64,000 nt of DNA from Lewinellaceae bacterium. GTDB taxonomy: Bacteria > Bacteroidota > Bacteroidia > Chitinophagales > Saprospiraceae. The stretch lies in contig JACJYB010000001.1 of assembly GCA_020636355.1 (NCBI GenBank), positions 248,001 through 312,000 of the forward strand, given 5' to 3'. Of this stretch, positions 19,848-30,400 are shown in pieces. The notes below the pieces were generated by a model. The model ran no database searches. It saw only the letters and a list, made by a program, of their open reading frames with translations, and had not been told where the DNA came from. The position numbers and the translations under genes are program-made. Each line of letters opens with the position of its first letter. Position 1 is the stretch's first letter.

Positions 19848-20795
19848 ATGAATCTTCGAACAATACCTGACGCGCGTACTATCATCCTGATGTTTATGAT
19901 TTTCTTTTCCTTGACGGTCAATGCACAGGATGGAACCATTTATCCCCTTGAAGCTCCCTCGGAACCAAATGCCATTATACTGGGTACCGGCGGCGTCGAA
20001 AATCAGCCTGCCAGTGAGTCCTGGTTTCGCCAGTGGGGAGACCCAATGGCACGCAATATAACTACAGCAACATTGACGCCGTTTTTGCCGGCGCCCGGCA
20101 AGGCTAATGGCGCTGCAGTCATCGTAGCTCCGGGCGGAGGATTCCGCTGGCTTTCGATGGGTAATGAAGGCTGGGAGGTTGCCGAGGCCCTGGCGAAGGA
20201 GGGGATTGCAGCATTTGTACTCAAATATCGCCTCTTTCCTACAGTGGAATCACTCGATGACTTTGCCGCCTGGATGAATAATCCTCGACCTGCACCTGCG
20301 AATAATTCCGGAACAGCGGGAGAAACCCCATCGCGTCCGCCGCAGATGGACCTGAGCAACCAATTGGAAGATGCCGAGGCAGCTTATGCAATGATCTTGC
20401 GTCGTGCGGAAGAATGGGGTGTGGATCCAGACCGCATAGGTATGATTGGATTCTCCGCCGGGGCAGGCTTGACGATGCATGCAACCCTGAACTCAAAAAC
20501 CATGAAGCTGGCCTTTATCGGTCCGATCTATGGAGGTATGGGTTCCGTTGTCGTGCCCGAAAATGCACCGCCGATGTTTAATGTGATTGCATCCGATGAT
20601 TTTCTTTTTCGTGGACAGTTTGGAGTGATTGATTCCTGGTACAAAGCAGGACGTCCGGTCGAATTTCATCTCTATCAGAATGGGGGTCATGGATTTGGCC
20701 TGGGTAATCCCAATCGAACCAGTAATCGATGGTTTGATGCATTTATCCATTGGTTAGAGGTTAATAATTTTCTGGCTGATAAAACCAAAGGGTAG
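19848..20795 (+). CDS. Secreted alpha/beta-hydrolase (BD-FAE/acetylesterase-like)
   Basis: A 315-aa exported esterase. ATG 19848 is favoured because it is followed by a signal peptide (TIILMFMIFFSLTVNAQ); ATGs at 19821 and 19827 are also in frame. The fold shows the oxyanion motif APGGGFRWLS, strand FVLKYRLFPT, the nucleophile elbow IGFSAGAG and the catalytic His in QNGGHGFGLG, which fits the BD-FAE/acetylxylan-esterase-like group. A Pro/Ala-rich insertion is present around residues 145-160. With the CE1-like esterase and the deacylase lipoprotein it forms a small group of secreted hydrolases. Substrate unknown. Confidence 0.85.
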   Translation: MNLRTIPDARTIILMFMIFFSLTVNAQDGTIYPLEAPSEPNAIILGTGGVENQPASESWFRQWGDPMARNITTATLTPFLPAPGKANGAAVIVAPGGGFRWLSMGNEGWEVAEALAKEGIAAFVLKYRLFPTVESLDDFAAWMNNPRPAPANNSGTAGETPSRPPQMDLSNQLEDAEAAYAMILRRAEEWGVDPDRIGMIGFSAGAGLTMHATLNSKTMKLAFIGPIYGGMGSVVVPENAPPMFNVIASDDFLFRGQFGVIDSWYKAGRPVEFHLYQNGGHGFGLGNPNRTSNRWFDAFIHWLEVNNFLADKTKG

Positions 20796-21189
20796 CGGTT
20801 CAAAACAAATCGGATATGCCCTTGCCAATGGAGATATTTGCCCATTATTGGTGCCTGTAAAGGAATTTGGCAATTAAAATCATCATGGGGTGAAACGTTG
20901 ATCACACGACGCAGCGCACCTTATCCAATGATTTACCTACTTGCCGGATCATTTAAAGTGCCGGATAAAAAACGCATTAATTGCGTTCGCGATTAATTTT
21001 GTCGGTTTAGCTATCGGCCGAATTCCTTTGCTGTCCTCCTGGCTTTAAACAAACGGACTTTTGAAATTTCTGTATTAAAAAGAATTTCTTTTGCAAGTAT
21101 AAACTTTCTCAGACAAGGTGATATCCGTCATCTTTTTCGTCTTCTCTTTAGCGTGGTGTTGGTGTAATTTCGGTGAAAAGTAAAAGTCG
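20796..21189. other. Leader region upstream of the kor-rnf operon
   Basis: About 394 bp without a gene. It must contain the promoter of the large downstream operon. AT-rich stretches occur around 21060-21110, but no standard Bacteroidota promoter match is clear enough to report. No riboswitch fold is recognised. Confidence 0.4.
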
Positions 21190-23079
21190 ATGGATAAGCA
21201 TACACTCGATGTCCTGGATTCCTCCAACGGCCATGGTACCAAACAACGGAATAAGATTGATCAGGCCATCGTAGAGATCGTCAGCGATTCGGGCGAAGGC
21301 GCGCAAAAATGTGGGCAAAGCCTGGGTCAGATTTCCGCCAAAATGGGTAACGGCGTCTGGACAGTAGAGATTATTCCTGCGGAGATCCAGCCACCTGCCC
21401 GATCACGCGAAGGTGCTTCCGGGATCAGGGTTCGATTCGGAGCTAAGAAAATCACCAATATGGGAGATCATGCCGGATTGGTGGTTGCACTAAACGAACA
21501 GGTGTTGTATGGTCGATTGCGTCAAAATGCCTATAAAGAAGGAACCGTCCTTCTGATTGAGAATAAGTGGGCTACGGATGAGAATCCGGAGATACGGAGG
21601 CAATACGCCGAGGCATTGACCGAATTCAGGTCAGAAGGATTTGACGTCCGGGAAATACCGATGGAGACGGAATGTCTTAAGCTGGTCATGGATGCCCGCA
21701 AAGGGAAAAATATGTGGGTCTTAGGCTTGCTGTGTTACATCTATGACCGGGATATGGAATTAGCGGAGAAACAAATCCACCTCACTTTTCGCAAGAAATC
21801 CCAGCAGGTGATTGATGTCAATATTAATTTGCTGCGTGCCGGGTATCAATGGGCTGAGGATCACCTGGATGTTCATTACGAGATTCCACCCATGAAAGTT
21901 ACTGACGACCAGGAGGTGATGAATGGCAACGAAGCCCTTAGCCTCGGAATCATGGCTGCCGGGATCGAGTTGTGTTCCATGTATCCCATTACCCCAGCAA
22001 CGTCAGCCTCCCATCATCTCGCGGAGCACTTTGAAAAGGTAGGCGGTGTCGTGCACCAGGCCGAAGATGAAATTGCAGCCATTGGGTTTGCGGTTGGGGC
22101 TTCCTACGCAGGTAAGACGGCGGTCACCATCACTTCAGGTCCGGGAATTGCCCTGAAAACCGAATTTATCGGTTTGGCGGTGATGGCTGAAGTTCCGTTG
22201 GTTATCATTGATGTGCAGCGTGGGGGACCTTCTACCGGGCTGCCAACGAAGGTAGAACAGAGTGATTTGACTGCTGCTATAATGGGGCAAACCGGAGATG
22301 TTCCCAAAATTGTCATTGCTGCGGCAACCATAGAAGAATGCTTTCATTTCGTCATCCTCGCCCGCAAGCTGGCGGAGGCTTTCCGGACTCCGGTATTTCT
22401 TTTAAGCGATGCCAATCTGGCCACCGGCGTGCAACCCTTTAAAAGACCACAGATCAACCGCGACTGGTTTTCTCTGCCCATCGACCAGAGTGCCTGGAAA
22501 GAAGGAATCCGTGCCTTTGACTGGAGCCCGGAAACCGGTATCAGCAAGCGACCTATCCCGGGTCAACGCGGAGGAATGTATACGCTGACCGGACTGGCTC
22601 ATGATGAAAACAGTAAAGTAGCTTACGATCCGGAAATCAATCAGCGGTCATCCGAAGCCCGCAGCCGGAAATTTGCTGCCTTCCAAAAAACGCTGAAACC
22701 ACCAACGATCCATGGCGACCCGGAAGGTGATCTGCTGATCGTAGGGTGGGGGTCGACTCTGGGAGCCATTGATGAAGGCGTTGAAATGGCCCGCGATCAG
22801 GGATTAAAGGTTAGCTCCATCCACCTGCGGTTCTTATTCCCCTTTGAACCGGGCCTGGCTGACCTATTTGCACGGTTTAAAAAGGTAATGACCATAGAGA
22901 TCAATTACAGCGATACCCTGGGTGACCCGATGATCACCCCTGAGAATCGACGGTATTCCCAACTGGCCTGGCAATTGCGCGCACGCACGCTGGTGGACAT
23001 CGAGTGTGCAGGTAACGTCTACGGTCAGCCGTTGGGGCCTGGCCAGGTCCTTGAGATCATTAAAAAGCAATTGGCTTGA
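21190..23079 (+). CDS. korA: 2-oxoacid:ferredoxin oxidoreductase, fused gamma-alpha subunit
   Basis: A 629-aa subunit combining the gamma domain (about 30-220) and the alpha/pyrimidine-binding domain (about 235-620) of the KorA type. Seen: gamma-like stretches KKITNMGDHAGLVVALNEQV and ATDENPEIRRQY; the alpha signature MNGNEALSLGIMAAGIELCS then MYPITPATSASH; and TSGPGIALKTEFIGLAVM with RGGPSTGLPTKVEQSD. With KorB it oxidatively decarboxylates 2-oxoacids (2-oxoglutarate is usual for this fusion) to acyl-CoA and reduced ferredoxin, or runs in reverse. It is the first gene of a nearly gapless operon leading into rnfB and rnfCDGEA. The start ATG follows a long leader. Confidence 0.93.
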   Translation: MDKHTLDVLDSSNGHGTKQRNKIDQAIVEIVSDSGEGAQKCGQSLGQISAKMGNGVWTVEIIPAEIQPPARSREGASGIRVRFGAKKITNMGDHAGLVVALNEQVLYGRLRQNAYKEGTVLLIENKWATDENPEIRRQYAEALTEFRSEGFDVREIPMETECLKLVMDARKGKNMWVLGLLCYIYDRDMELAEKQIHLTFRKKSQQVIDVNINLLRAGYQWAEDHLDVHYEIPPMKVTDDQEVMNGNEALSLGIMAAGIELCSMYPITPATSASHHLAEHFEKVGGVVHQAEDEIAAIGFAVGASYAGKTAVTITSGPGIALKTEFIGLAVMAEVPLVIIDVQRGGPSTGLPTKVEQSDLTAAIMGQTGDVPKIVIAAATIEECFHFVILARKLAEAFRTPVFLLSDANLATGVQPFKRPQINRDWFSLPIDQSAWKEGIRAFDWSPETGISKRPIPGQRGGMYTLTGLAHDENSKVAYDPEINQRSSEARSRKFAAFQKTLKPPTIHGDPEGDLLIVGWGSTLGAIDEGVEMARDQGLKVSSIHLRFLFPFEPGLADLFARFKKVMTIEINYSDTLGDPMITPENRRYSQLAWQLRARTLVDIECAGNVYGQPLGPGQVLEIIKKQLA

Positions 23080-23119
23080 GAACGATTAATCTTCATAATT
23101 CTTCAGAAAATATCAGATC

Positions 23120-24076
23120 ATGTTTGGCTTGAAAGCAGATGCCTGTAGCATACCGATGCCTGAAGTCTATTACGGGCTCGATGATTACGCAAAAAGTACG
23201 GCGCGGTGGTGCCCCGGATGTGGCGGCCATTCCATTTTAGCGGCTGTTCACAAAGTGTGTAAAGACAAACAATATCCTCCGGAAAAGACAGTCTGTGTTT
23301 CCGGTATCGGCTGTAGCAGCAGATTTCCCCACTACATGGGGACCTATGGATTCCATGGCCTGCATGGTCGGGCATTTCCGGTGGCCTGTGGAGTGAAATT
23401 TCGCCGGCCGGACCTCCACTTATTTGTAATTACCGGTGATGGCGATTGTTGTTCCATCGGTGCTGGCCACTGGGTTCATGCCATCCGGTACAATATGAAA
23501 ATGGTCGTCCTGCTGTTCGATAACGGGATCTATGGCTTAACAAAAAAGCAAACATCCCCTACCAGTGCATTGGGTACGCATTCCAATACACACCCCCACG
23601 GTTCCGTGGTACCACCAATCAATCCTTTGCAGACGACACTTGGATTTTCTAATGTTTCGTTTGTGGCACAGACCACAGACTGGCACCCCGCTCATCTGCA
23701 GGCGACCATTCGGAAGGCTGCTGATCATCCGGGCCTGGCTTTCGTGCGTATCGTACAGCGCTGCCCCATGTTTATGAAAGACCTGTATGGTGATATGTCC
23801 GCCGACCCTAATTCATTGATTTTATTGAATCATGAAAAGGGCATCGATTTAGACCCCGCCATTGCGAAATCTTTCAAACGGAACCTGGATCACGATCCTT
23901 CTGACCTCGGGGCGGCCAGGGAAGTAGCTGAGATCCACGATGGCATTCCGGTAGGATTACTCTACCAAAACACGGAAAACATGCGGTATGATGATTATGG
24001 AGCGCATAATCTGGGCATGTCCATTGATGACAAAAGCAAAGCCTTGGATGCACTCCTGGATCGCTATGCCATTTGA
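23120..24076 (+). CDS. korB: 2-oxoacid:ferredoxin oxidoreductase, beta (TPP-binding) subunit
   Basis: A 318-aa beta subunit carrying the catalytic thiamine diphosphate and an FeS cluster. Visible: RWCPGCGGHSIL (first Cys pair, near 34), VSGIGCSSRFPHYM, the TPP motif GDGDCCSIGAGHWVHAIRYN (near 112-131) ending in LLFDNGIYG, and a later conserved Cys (IVQRCPMF). All catalytic elements look intact, unlike the PFOR-like proteins downstream. It lies 40 bp after korA, and the next open frame begins at its stop codon. It is the likely source or sink of low-potential electrons for the Rnf machinery encoded next. Confidence 0.94.
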   Translation: MFGLKADACSIPMPEVYYGLDDYAKSTARWCPGCGGHSILAAVHKVCKDKQYPPEKTVCVSGIGCSSRFPHYMGTYGFHGLHGRAFPVACGVKFRRPDLHLFVITGDGDCCSIGAGHWVHAIRYNMKMVVLLFDNGIYGLTKKQTSPTSALGTHSNTHPHGSVVPPINPLQTTLGFSNVSFVAQTTDWHPAHLQATIRKAADHPGLAFVRIVQRCPMFMKDLYGDMSADPNSLILLNHEKGIDLDPAIAKSFKRNLDHDPSDLGAAREVAEIHDGIPVGLLYQNTENMRYDDYGAHNLGMSIDDKSKALDALLDRYAI

Positions 24077-24087
24077 AGCCCAAAGCC

Positions 24088-26586
24088 ATGGAAAAAGAAA
24101 GTCAAATTCCCTTCGGCGATTATTTCAGCGTTGATCCGTTTGCCTCAAGCGACGCTTCGATGGTTGAAACCGTACAGAAAGAAGAGCCATCTGAACATAA
24201 GCCGGTACTTCCAAACGGACCCCGCGCAGATGAGGCGGAATTGCGGACCTACCTAAAAGCCTTGCGTCACTTCTTTGCCGATGGAGTCAAAACAACGCTA
24301 GGACTCACCAGACCGGTCGCGCCAGTGCTTCTGGCGCCATTTATCCGGGGCCAACATCCGGATAGCGATTATCCGGTTTTCTACCATCCTGAAGCCCACA
24401 GCCTCCATCCGTTGCGCACCTTGCTGCAGGATAAATACCAGGACCTGTTTTCTGAAGGGGAAGAAAAAATTTTGAAACCCAACCTGTTACGCCTGGAAGG
24501 TTACATGCGACAGATTCTGACCGGAAAAAATCCCGGGGATTATAAAAATGTCGTTCAGGAAGCCTTTACAAAGTTGAAAGACCTGGAGGTACATGGAGAG
24601 GAAGGAAAGCAGTTCCTGAAAGATTGCGGACAACTGGAAGAAGCCATGCTAAAAAGTGAAGGTGTATTAATCGAATACGCCTCTGCCATTCCATTCCGAC
24701 TGCTCAACCTTGAACTCCGCCACCGTCTGAATGCAACCCGTGAGTTGACAGAGCGGATTCGCAAACTGACTTCCGGACTGACAGAATTGCTCCGGCTCCA
24801 TCACAATGTGCCGGCTGACAAGGAAACAATTGATACCGGCCAGCATGACCTGATTTCCGGCTTGGTTTCTTTTGAAACGGTGGAGAAAATGATGCCTGCT
24901 GATGCGACTACCGGATGGTCACCGGAAAGGATCCAACGTATAAGTGATGCACTGGCTACCCTGGAACATGCTGCGGAGTTTTTTAAGGACCATCGGAGTA
25001 TGGTCTTTGTAACGGCTGAATTAGCCCGTGAATTTTCATTGGATGGGATTTTACAGGAAGCTACGCTGGATATCACGACCGGCCATCCCTGTGCAAAAGC
25101 GGAAGCTTATTTCCGCAGTGAAATGAATGATCTTGTCGGGATTATCGCAGCCATGCGGATGGCAGAGCTCGAGCTCTCCAATGAATACGATGAAGATCTC
25201 CACAATCGCTATTTTGAACGGTTTGGATTTGTAAACCTCAGAGAAGAAGATGTCCAGCTATTACCAGGTCTGCTGGTGATTGCAGAAAGCCGGCAGTTAT
25301 TGCAGGAGCCGGAAGACTTTCTTGCTTTGGTAACCGATAATGCCCCCATAAAAGTATTGGCAATCAATCGGGTAGGGGAATTGAGACTTCCTGAAGAGGA
25401 CGGAGATTTGTCTTTATTTCGGCAAGAACTGGCGTCATTGGCGTTGTCGCACCGCAATGCATACATCTTCCAGGGCAGCAGTGACTTGCCCGGTCAACTG
25501 AATCAAGCGCTCCAAGCCGGCCTGAATTCCCCACTACCGGTTTTGTGGAATGTATTGTTTGCCGACAAGGCTTCAAAAGACCCCATGTACGACTATGTAA
25601 CGCTGAATACAGCCTGTGAAAGCCGTGTTTTTCCTCGTCTGGTCTATGACATTCGAGCCGGAGAACAATTCGGCAGCCGTTTCTCCATCCAGGCCAACCC
25701 TCAGGCAGATCGGCATTTTGCCAGCACCAGTCTGGAAGTGTTATCAGCCGGACAATCCGAAAACAAGGAGTTTACCCTGACCATGGCCGATTTTTATGCC
25801 ATGGATCCGGCCCGGTCCGGCGAACTGGAGATCATTCCACCTTCACTTTATCCGGATAATCTGTTGCCCCTGGAGGACTATCTGACCATGCCGTCCGGGG
25901 TTGTAGAAAGTCAGCTGCCATTCATTTGGGTGCTCGATGAAAAGGATGAATTGCATAAAGCCGTTATCCCGTTTTCCTGGTTGGCTCCCTGCAAGGAACG
26001 ATTGGATAACTGGCAATTTATCCAGGAATTAGCCGGAGTGAACAGTTATCATGTTAACCGCGCCATCGAAAAGGCTCGTAACGATTGGGAAACAGCCAAA
26101 ATGAAAGAGATGGAAGCGCTGAAGTCGGAGATGGAATCTGAAATTGCACGTGTACGCCAGGAAGAAGGAGGTAAAGCGATGGACCGGTTGGTCAATGTTC
26201 TGCTCGATCTGGACCAGGTTGTGCCGGCTCCGTCGTCTTCCATTACGCAGCCAAAAGCCCAGTCACCTGTTGAGCAAGGGGAGGAACCTACGTTGGTTCA
26301 AAAGGAGTCACCTCCGCAGGAAGAGGAAGCGGAAGTCAGTGCGGAAGCCTGGATTGAAACGTTTCGCTGTACGACCTGCAACGATTGCATCAATGCAGTA
26401 CCGGGTGTATTCAAATACAATGGTGACAAACAAGCCTATGTCCACAATCCTCAGGGGGGCACTTTTGCCCTGATAGTAGCTGCCGCCGAGAAGTGCCCGG
26501 CTCGCTGCATCCATCCGGGGCTACCTCAAAATCCGGCTGAGCCTAACCTGGAAGCACTGATCAAACGCGCTGAAAAATTCAATTGA
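24088..26586 (+). CDS. Large PFOR-TPP-domain-like protein with C-terminal ferredoxin domain
   Basis: An 832-aa protein of no family I can name. I chose ATG 24088; a TTG at 24073 overlapping the korB stop is the alternative. Residues 1-390 are mostly helical. About 390-640 match, motif for motif, the C-terminal part of the 1214-aa protein encoded at 27482 (for example LLVIAESRQLL, PIKVLAINR, FTLTMADFYAMDP, ELHKAVIPFSWLAP) and resemble the TPP-binding domain of PFOR without its GDG...N signature. A coiled coil rich in Glu/Lys/Met follows (about 660-695), then a Pro/Glu-rich linker. The C-terminal 4Fe-4S-ferredoxin-like domain (about 753-820) shows CTTCNDC and CPARCIHPG. I infer an electron-transfer subunit between KorAB and RnfB/C. 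Confidence 0.75.
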   Translation: MEKESQIPFGDYFSVDPFASSDASMVETVQKEEPSEHKPVLPNGPRADEAELRTYLKALRHFFADGVKTTLGLTRPVAPVLLAPFIRGQHPDSDYPVFYHPEAHSLHPLRTLLQDKYQDLFSEGEEKILKPNLLRLEGYMRQILTGKNPGDYKNVVQEAFTKLKDLEVHGEEGKQFLKDCGQLEEAMLKSEGVLIEYASAIPFRLLNLELRHRLNATRELTERIRKLTSGLTELLRLHHNVPADKETIDTGQHDLISGLVSFETVEKMMPADATTGWSPERIQRISDALATLEHAAEFFKDHRSMVFVTAELAREFSLDGILQEATLDITTGHPCAKAEAYFRSEMNDLVGIIAAMRMAELELSNEYDEDLHNRYFERFGFVNLREEDVQLLPGLLVIAESRQLLQEPEDFLALVTDNAPIKVLAINRVGELRLPEEDGDLSLFRQELASLALSHRNAYIFQGSSDLPGQLNQALQAGLNSPLPVLWNVLFADKASKDPMYDYVTLNTACESRVFPRLVYDIRAGEQFGSRFSIQANPQADRHFASTSLEVLSAGQSENKEFTLTMADFYAMDPARSGELEIIPPSLYPDNLLPLEDYLTMPSGVVESQLPFIWVLDEKDELHKAVIPFSWLAPCKERLDNWQFIQELAGVNSYHVNRAIEKARNDWETAKMKEMEALKSEMESEIARVRQEEGGKAMDRLVNVLLDLDQVVPAPSSSITQPKAQSPVEQGEEPTLVQKESPPQEEEAEVSAEAWIETFRCTTCNDCINAVPGVFKYNGDKQAYVHNPQGGTFALIVAAAEKCPARCIHPGLPQNPAEPNLEALIKRAEKFN

Positions 26587-26588
26587 GC

Positions 26589-27482
26589 ATGTTTGGTGAA
26601 GTGACCATATCCATACTCTTGCTTACCGGATTGGGGCTCCTATTTGCCACCATCCTGGCCATTGCCTATAAGAAGATGAAAGTGTATGAGGACCCTCGCA
26701 TCGACCGGGTAGAAAGCATGCTGCCAGGGGCCAATTGCGGGGCTTGTGGCATGCCTGGGTGCCGTGCTTTCGCTGAGAAACTGGTCGGCATGGAGATGAA
26801 TCTCGTGAAATGCACCGTTAGCTCTCCTTCCAGTGTGGAAAAGATTGCCACCTTCCTGGGGATTGATGCAGGTGGTGGTGAAAAGGTTGTGGCCCGCTTA
26901 CTCTGCGCCGGAGGAACCAAAGAATCATCCAGGCAAGTTGCCTACTCCGGACATCTGAATACCTGCCGTGGAGAGGCTGCCATCGCCGGAGGCACCAAAG
27001 ATTGCAACTGGGGTTGTCTGGGCTGGGGTGACTGTGCCGACGCCTGCGACTTTGACGCCATTCACATGAATGCCAATGGTTTGCCGGTGGTTGACATCGA
27101 CAAATGCGTCGCTTGCAACGATTGTGTGGAAATATGTCCCAAAGGACTCTTCACCCTCATGCCTACGACGCAAAAATTGATCGTCCAATGCAAGTCTTTA
27201 TTAGCCGGTGAGGAAGCCCTGGCCCGCTGCTCGGTTGCATGCAATGCTTGCGGTCGCTGTGCTGCCGATTCCATCCCTGGTCTGATTGAGATGTCCAATA
27301 ACCTGCCGGTCATCCATTACGAGATGAACGAACTGACTTCCCCGGTGGCTACCGTAAGGTGTCCAACCGGAGCCATCGTCTGGCTGGAACACGAGAAACA
27401 ATTTGAAGATCAGGTCACCTCCGGTCTGGCAGTGGGACAGGTGGACACCGGTGAATTTGATGAAGACATTTATTATCAGTGA
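26589..27482 (+). CDS. rnfB: Rnf electron transport complex subunit B
   Basis: RnfB receives electrons from ferredoxin through iron-sulfur clusters. The 297-aa product starts at ATG 26589, three bases after the previous stop. An N-terminal membrane helix (ISILLLTGLGLLFATILAI) is followed by the classic four-Cys motif GANCGACGMPGCRAF (near 52-66) and CTVSS, then a ferredoxin-like region with many Cys: CNWGCLGWGDCADACDFDAI, VDIDKCVACNDCVEICPKG, and CSVACNACGRCAAD. At least three 4Fe-4S clusters can be bound. The gene is set apart from rnfC by the 1214-aa gene, which it overlaps at its stop (TGATG). In most known operons rnfB adjoins rnfA or rnfC or closes the cluster, so this position is unusual. 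Confidence 0.94.
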   Translation: MFGEVTISILLLTGLGLLFATILAIAYKKMKVYEDPRIDRVESMLPGANCGACGMPGCRAFAEKLVGMEMNLVKCTVSSPSSVEKIATFLGIDAGGGEKVVARLLCAGGTKESSRQVAYSGHLNTCRGEAAIAGGTKDCNWGCLGWGDCADACDFDAIHMNANGLPVVDIDKCVACNDCVEICPKGLFTLMPTTQKLIVQCKSLLAGEEALARCSVACNACGRCAADSIPGLIEMSNNLPVIHYEMNELTSPVATVRCPTGAIVWLEHEKQFEDQVTSGLAVGQVDTGEFDEDIYYQ

Positions 27483-30400
27483 TGAAAGCGAACAATACGG
27501 CACGACAGATCTGGCTTCAATTGGAAGCGACCATCAGTGAAGGTGTTAGCCTGCCGGATGCACCTGCGATCACCGGACATCACCCCTCAGGCAGGCAAGT
27601 ACACATGGATTCTACCGGGGAGCTCGCATTCATCCTGGGTATCAGCGCCGGCGGTCTGCGCACCGCAGCCTGGCTAAACGACCAGAATCAATCCCTTCCT
27701 GCATTACAACAGGCCACTCGGCAATTGTTGCCGATCGTAGTCGTAATCGAACCCGGGCAATCTCACCTGGTGATGGATTCCGGCGCTTTCGTCCTGCGCG
27801 CGACGAATGCCCGGGAACTGATTGACCTGACACTTATTGCCCACTACGTAGCCGAGCGGGCGTTGGTTCCCGGAGTCCTCATCTATGCCGGTGATCCACT
27901 TGACTCAGCTAGCCTGCCGGATCAACGCCTGATCCACCAATATCTGGGTGATGCCGATGATCGCATCGCGGTTCCGACCGAAGCCCAACAAATGTTATTT
28001 GGCAAAACCCGCCGCCGCATACCTCGGCAATTTCACCCGGATATTCCGGTTATGAGCGGGGTGGCCAAATCTCCCGCCGGACTGGCCTACGAATCCGCCG
28101 CCCGGCAAGCTTATTTCGGTGCCACCCTCGACGACTTCCTTGAGACAGCCCGGACAGAATTTGCAACATTGTTTGGCACCCAGTACCAAGCCTTAAAAGG
28201 TAAAAACACCGAGCGGGGAGGACTGTTATTGGTGAGCGATGCTCCGGAAATCTGGACGGCTACCGAAGAACTGAAGACAAAATCGCGTTTTATGCAGCTG
28301 GAATTGCACCAACTACAACCGGTGCCTTTAGCCCTGAAAAAAGTAGCCGAAAAAGCCACCACCGTCGTGTCGGTGGAGGCATCCCACAGCAGCATTCCGG
28401 TACTAGCCCGGTTGCTGCAGGCCGGTCTGGCTTATCATTCCGCTCCCGTTTATGCGGCTAGCTATGTCCATTCGCCGGAAGCCATGGCTCTGCAAGATTT
28501 CTTGCAAAAAGCCGAAGAACGGAAAATCACAGAATCCCTGGTCTGGTTGGATGTGCCGTATTACCTGGATCACTCCAACTATCCCAAAAAGCAGGTACTC
28601 ATGCAGGATGTGCAGCGTGCCTATCCGAACCTGAAACCTGCCCATTCCACAGCTAAGGAAGGCACCACCCGTTTGCCCGATCGCATCCCCATGGTACTAC
28701 GCAAAAGCAAAGATCTCGGCCCGGCTTATGCCAGGACCACTCATTTCTATGACACCACGGCCTTTTTTTATGAAGGTAGCAACGAATGGACAGCAGACCC
28801 ATTCCAGGCCATGCCCGTCATGCCACCTGCCACTGCAGCGCTCGGACGTGAAGCCATGCAGCGGACCAAACTTCCGGTACTCGACACTTCCCGTTGTACC
28901 GGTTGCGGCGAATGTCTGATCCATTGCCCCCACAGCGCCCTGCCTTCTCTGGTCACCAACTTCGAGACCCTATTGCAGTCCGGCATCCAGCAAGCCCAAT
29001 CGCGAGGCCATGTCATCACCCAATTGTTTCCCCAGATAAAGAATCTGGCCAAGGTTGCCAACTCATATGCATCGGCCCACCAGCAAGCATTAAACAGTAA
29101 ACATCAGGAACTGACCATAGCCCACCTGCTTACTCCTGCTTTTGAAGATTTCCTGATCCGGGGAAAACATACGGAAGAACGGGAAAACAGCCTGCGACAG
29201 GAATTTAATGCAGTTTTAGATGTCATTGGCCCTCTTCCGGCCGTCATCACCGCACGCTTTTTCAACGATTCCACTAAGGAACTATTTAGCCTCAACATCG
29301 CTCCCCATGCCTGTACCGGCTGTAGCATTTGCGCTGCGGTTTGTCCGGAAGATGCCTTCCGTATGGAAGAAGAAACACCGGCCCTGCACACCCGGATACA
29401 ACGTCAATTTGCATTATGGGAGAAAGTCCCCGATACTTCCGGAGATACCATCCAACAATTGATGGATGATACCAGCTATCCGTCCCTTGCCGCGCTTATG
29501 CTCAGCCGTAATTATTACGAATCGCTGACCGGAGCGAGCGATCCGGCACATGCCGGAGTGAAGACGATCATCCATCTGATCACCTCCGTTGCTGAGGTCA
29601 GTGGCCAGCAGGCTTCCCGGACACTTCTGAAACAGTTGGACAGTTTGTCTGAGGCCATTAAAAGTCAATTGAACTCCGAATTGAGCAGCGCCCTTCCGGA
29701 AGTGGATGTGGCCACCCTTTCCGGTTCGCTGGATCAAATCCAAACAGCACACCTGACACTCGACGAGCTTTTGGCACGCGGTAGCAACAAGAAATCAGGT
29801 CACTTATTGGACAAAGCGGTATTGCAACGCAAGCTGGGCCTGCTCCGCCAGTTGGAAGATTTGGGTGAATTGATCACCTCCGGAATTTCCGGTGAGGGCC
29901 GGGCACGGTATACCGTAGCACTCGACCATTCATTGCATGAGGTGGCAACCTTCCCGGTCAACTCATTCACGGTGCCGGTCATGACCTTCAATGGCAATAC
30001 GCCGGGCATGGCTCTGGGGCTGGTCCGGGCGCACATCCGTCACCTATTGGACAACATCAAGATCATTCGTCGGGCCGGACTGGAACAAAACAACCAGTAC
30101 AATCCCATCATTCACGATGCCCAGATCGCCGGGTTGACCTGGGAAGATCTGACGGAAGCGGAGAAAGCCATGGTTCCGCCACTACTGCTCATCACCCGGC
30201 AATCGTTCCTGGATCGGCAGTCCTCCAGTTCTCTGGCGGGATTGCTTGATCAGGGATTGCCTGTCAAAGTATTTGTGCTTGATGAGGTGAAGCCCGGATT
30301 TGACCCGGCTGCAACCCATCTGGCTTTCGGACCATTATCCCTGGCGCCTTACCTGGGATTGCAGTCCGTGCAAGCAGGACAATTTTCTTTGGCGAATCCG

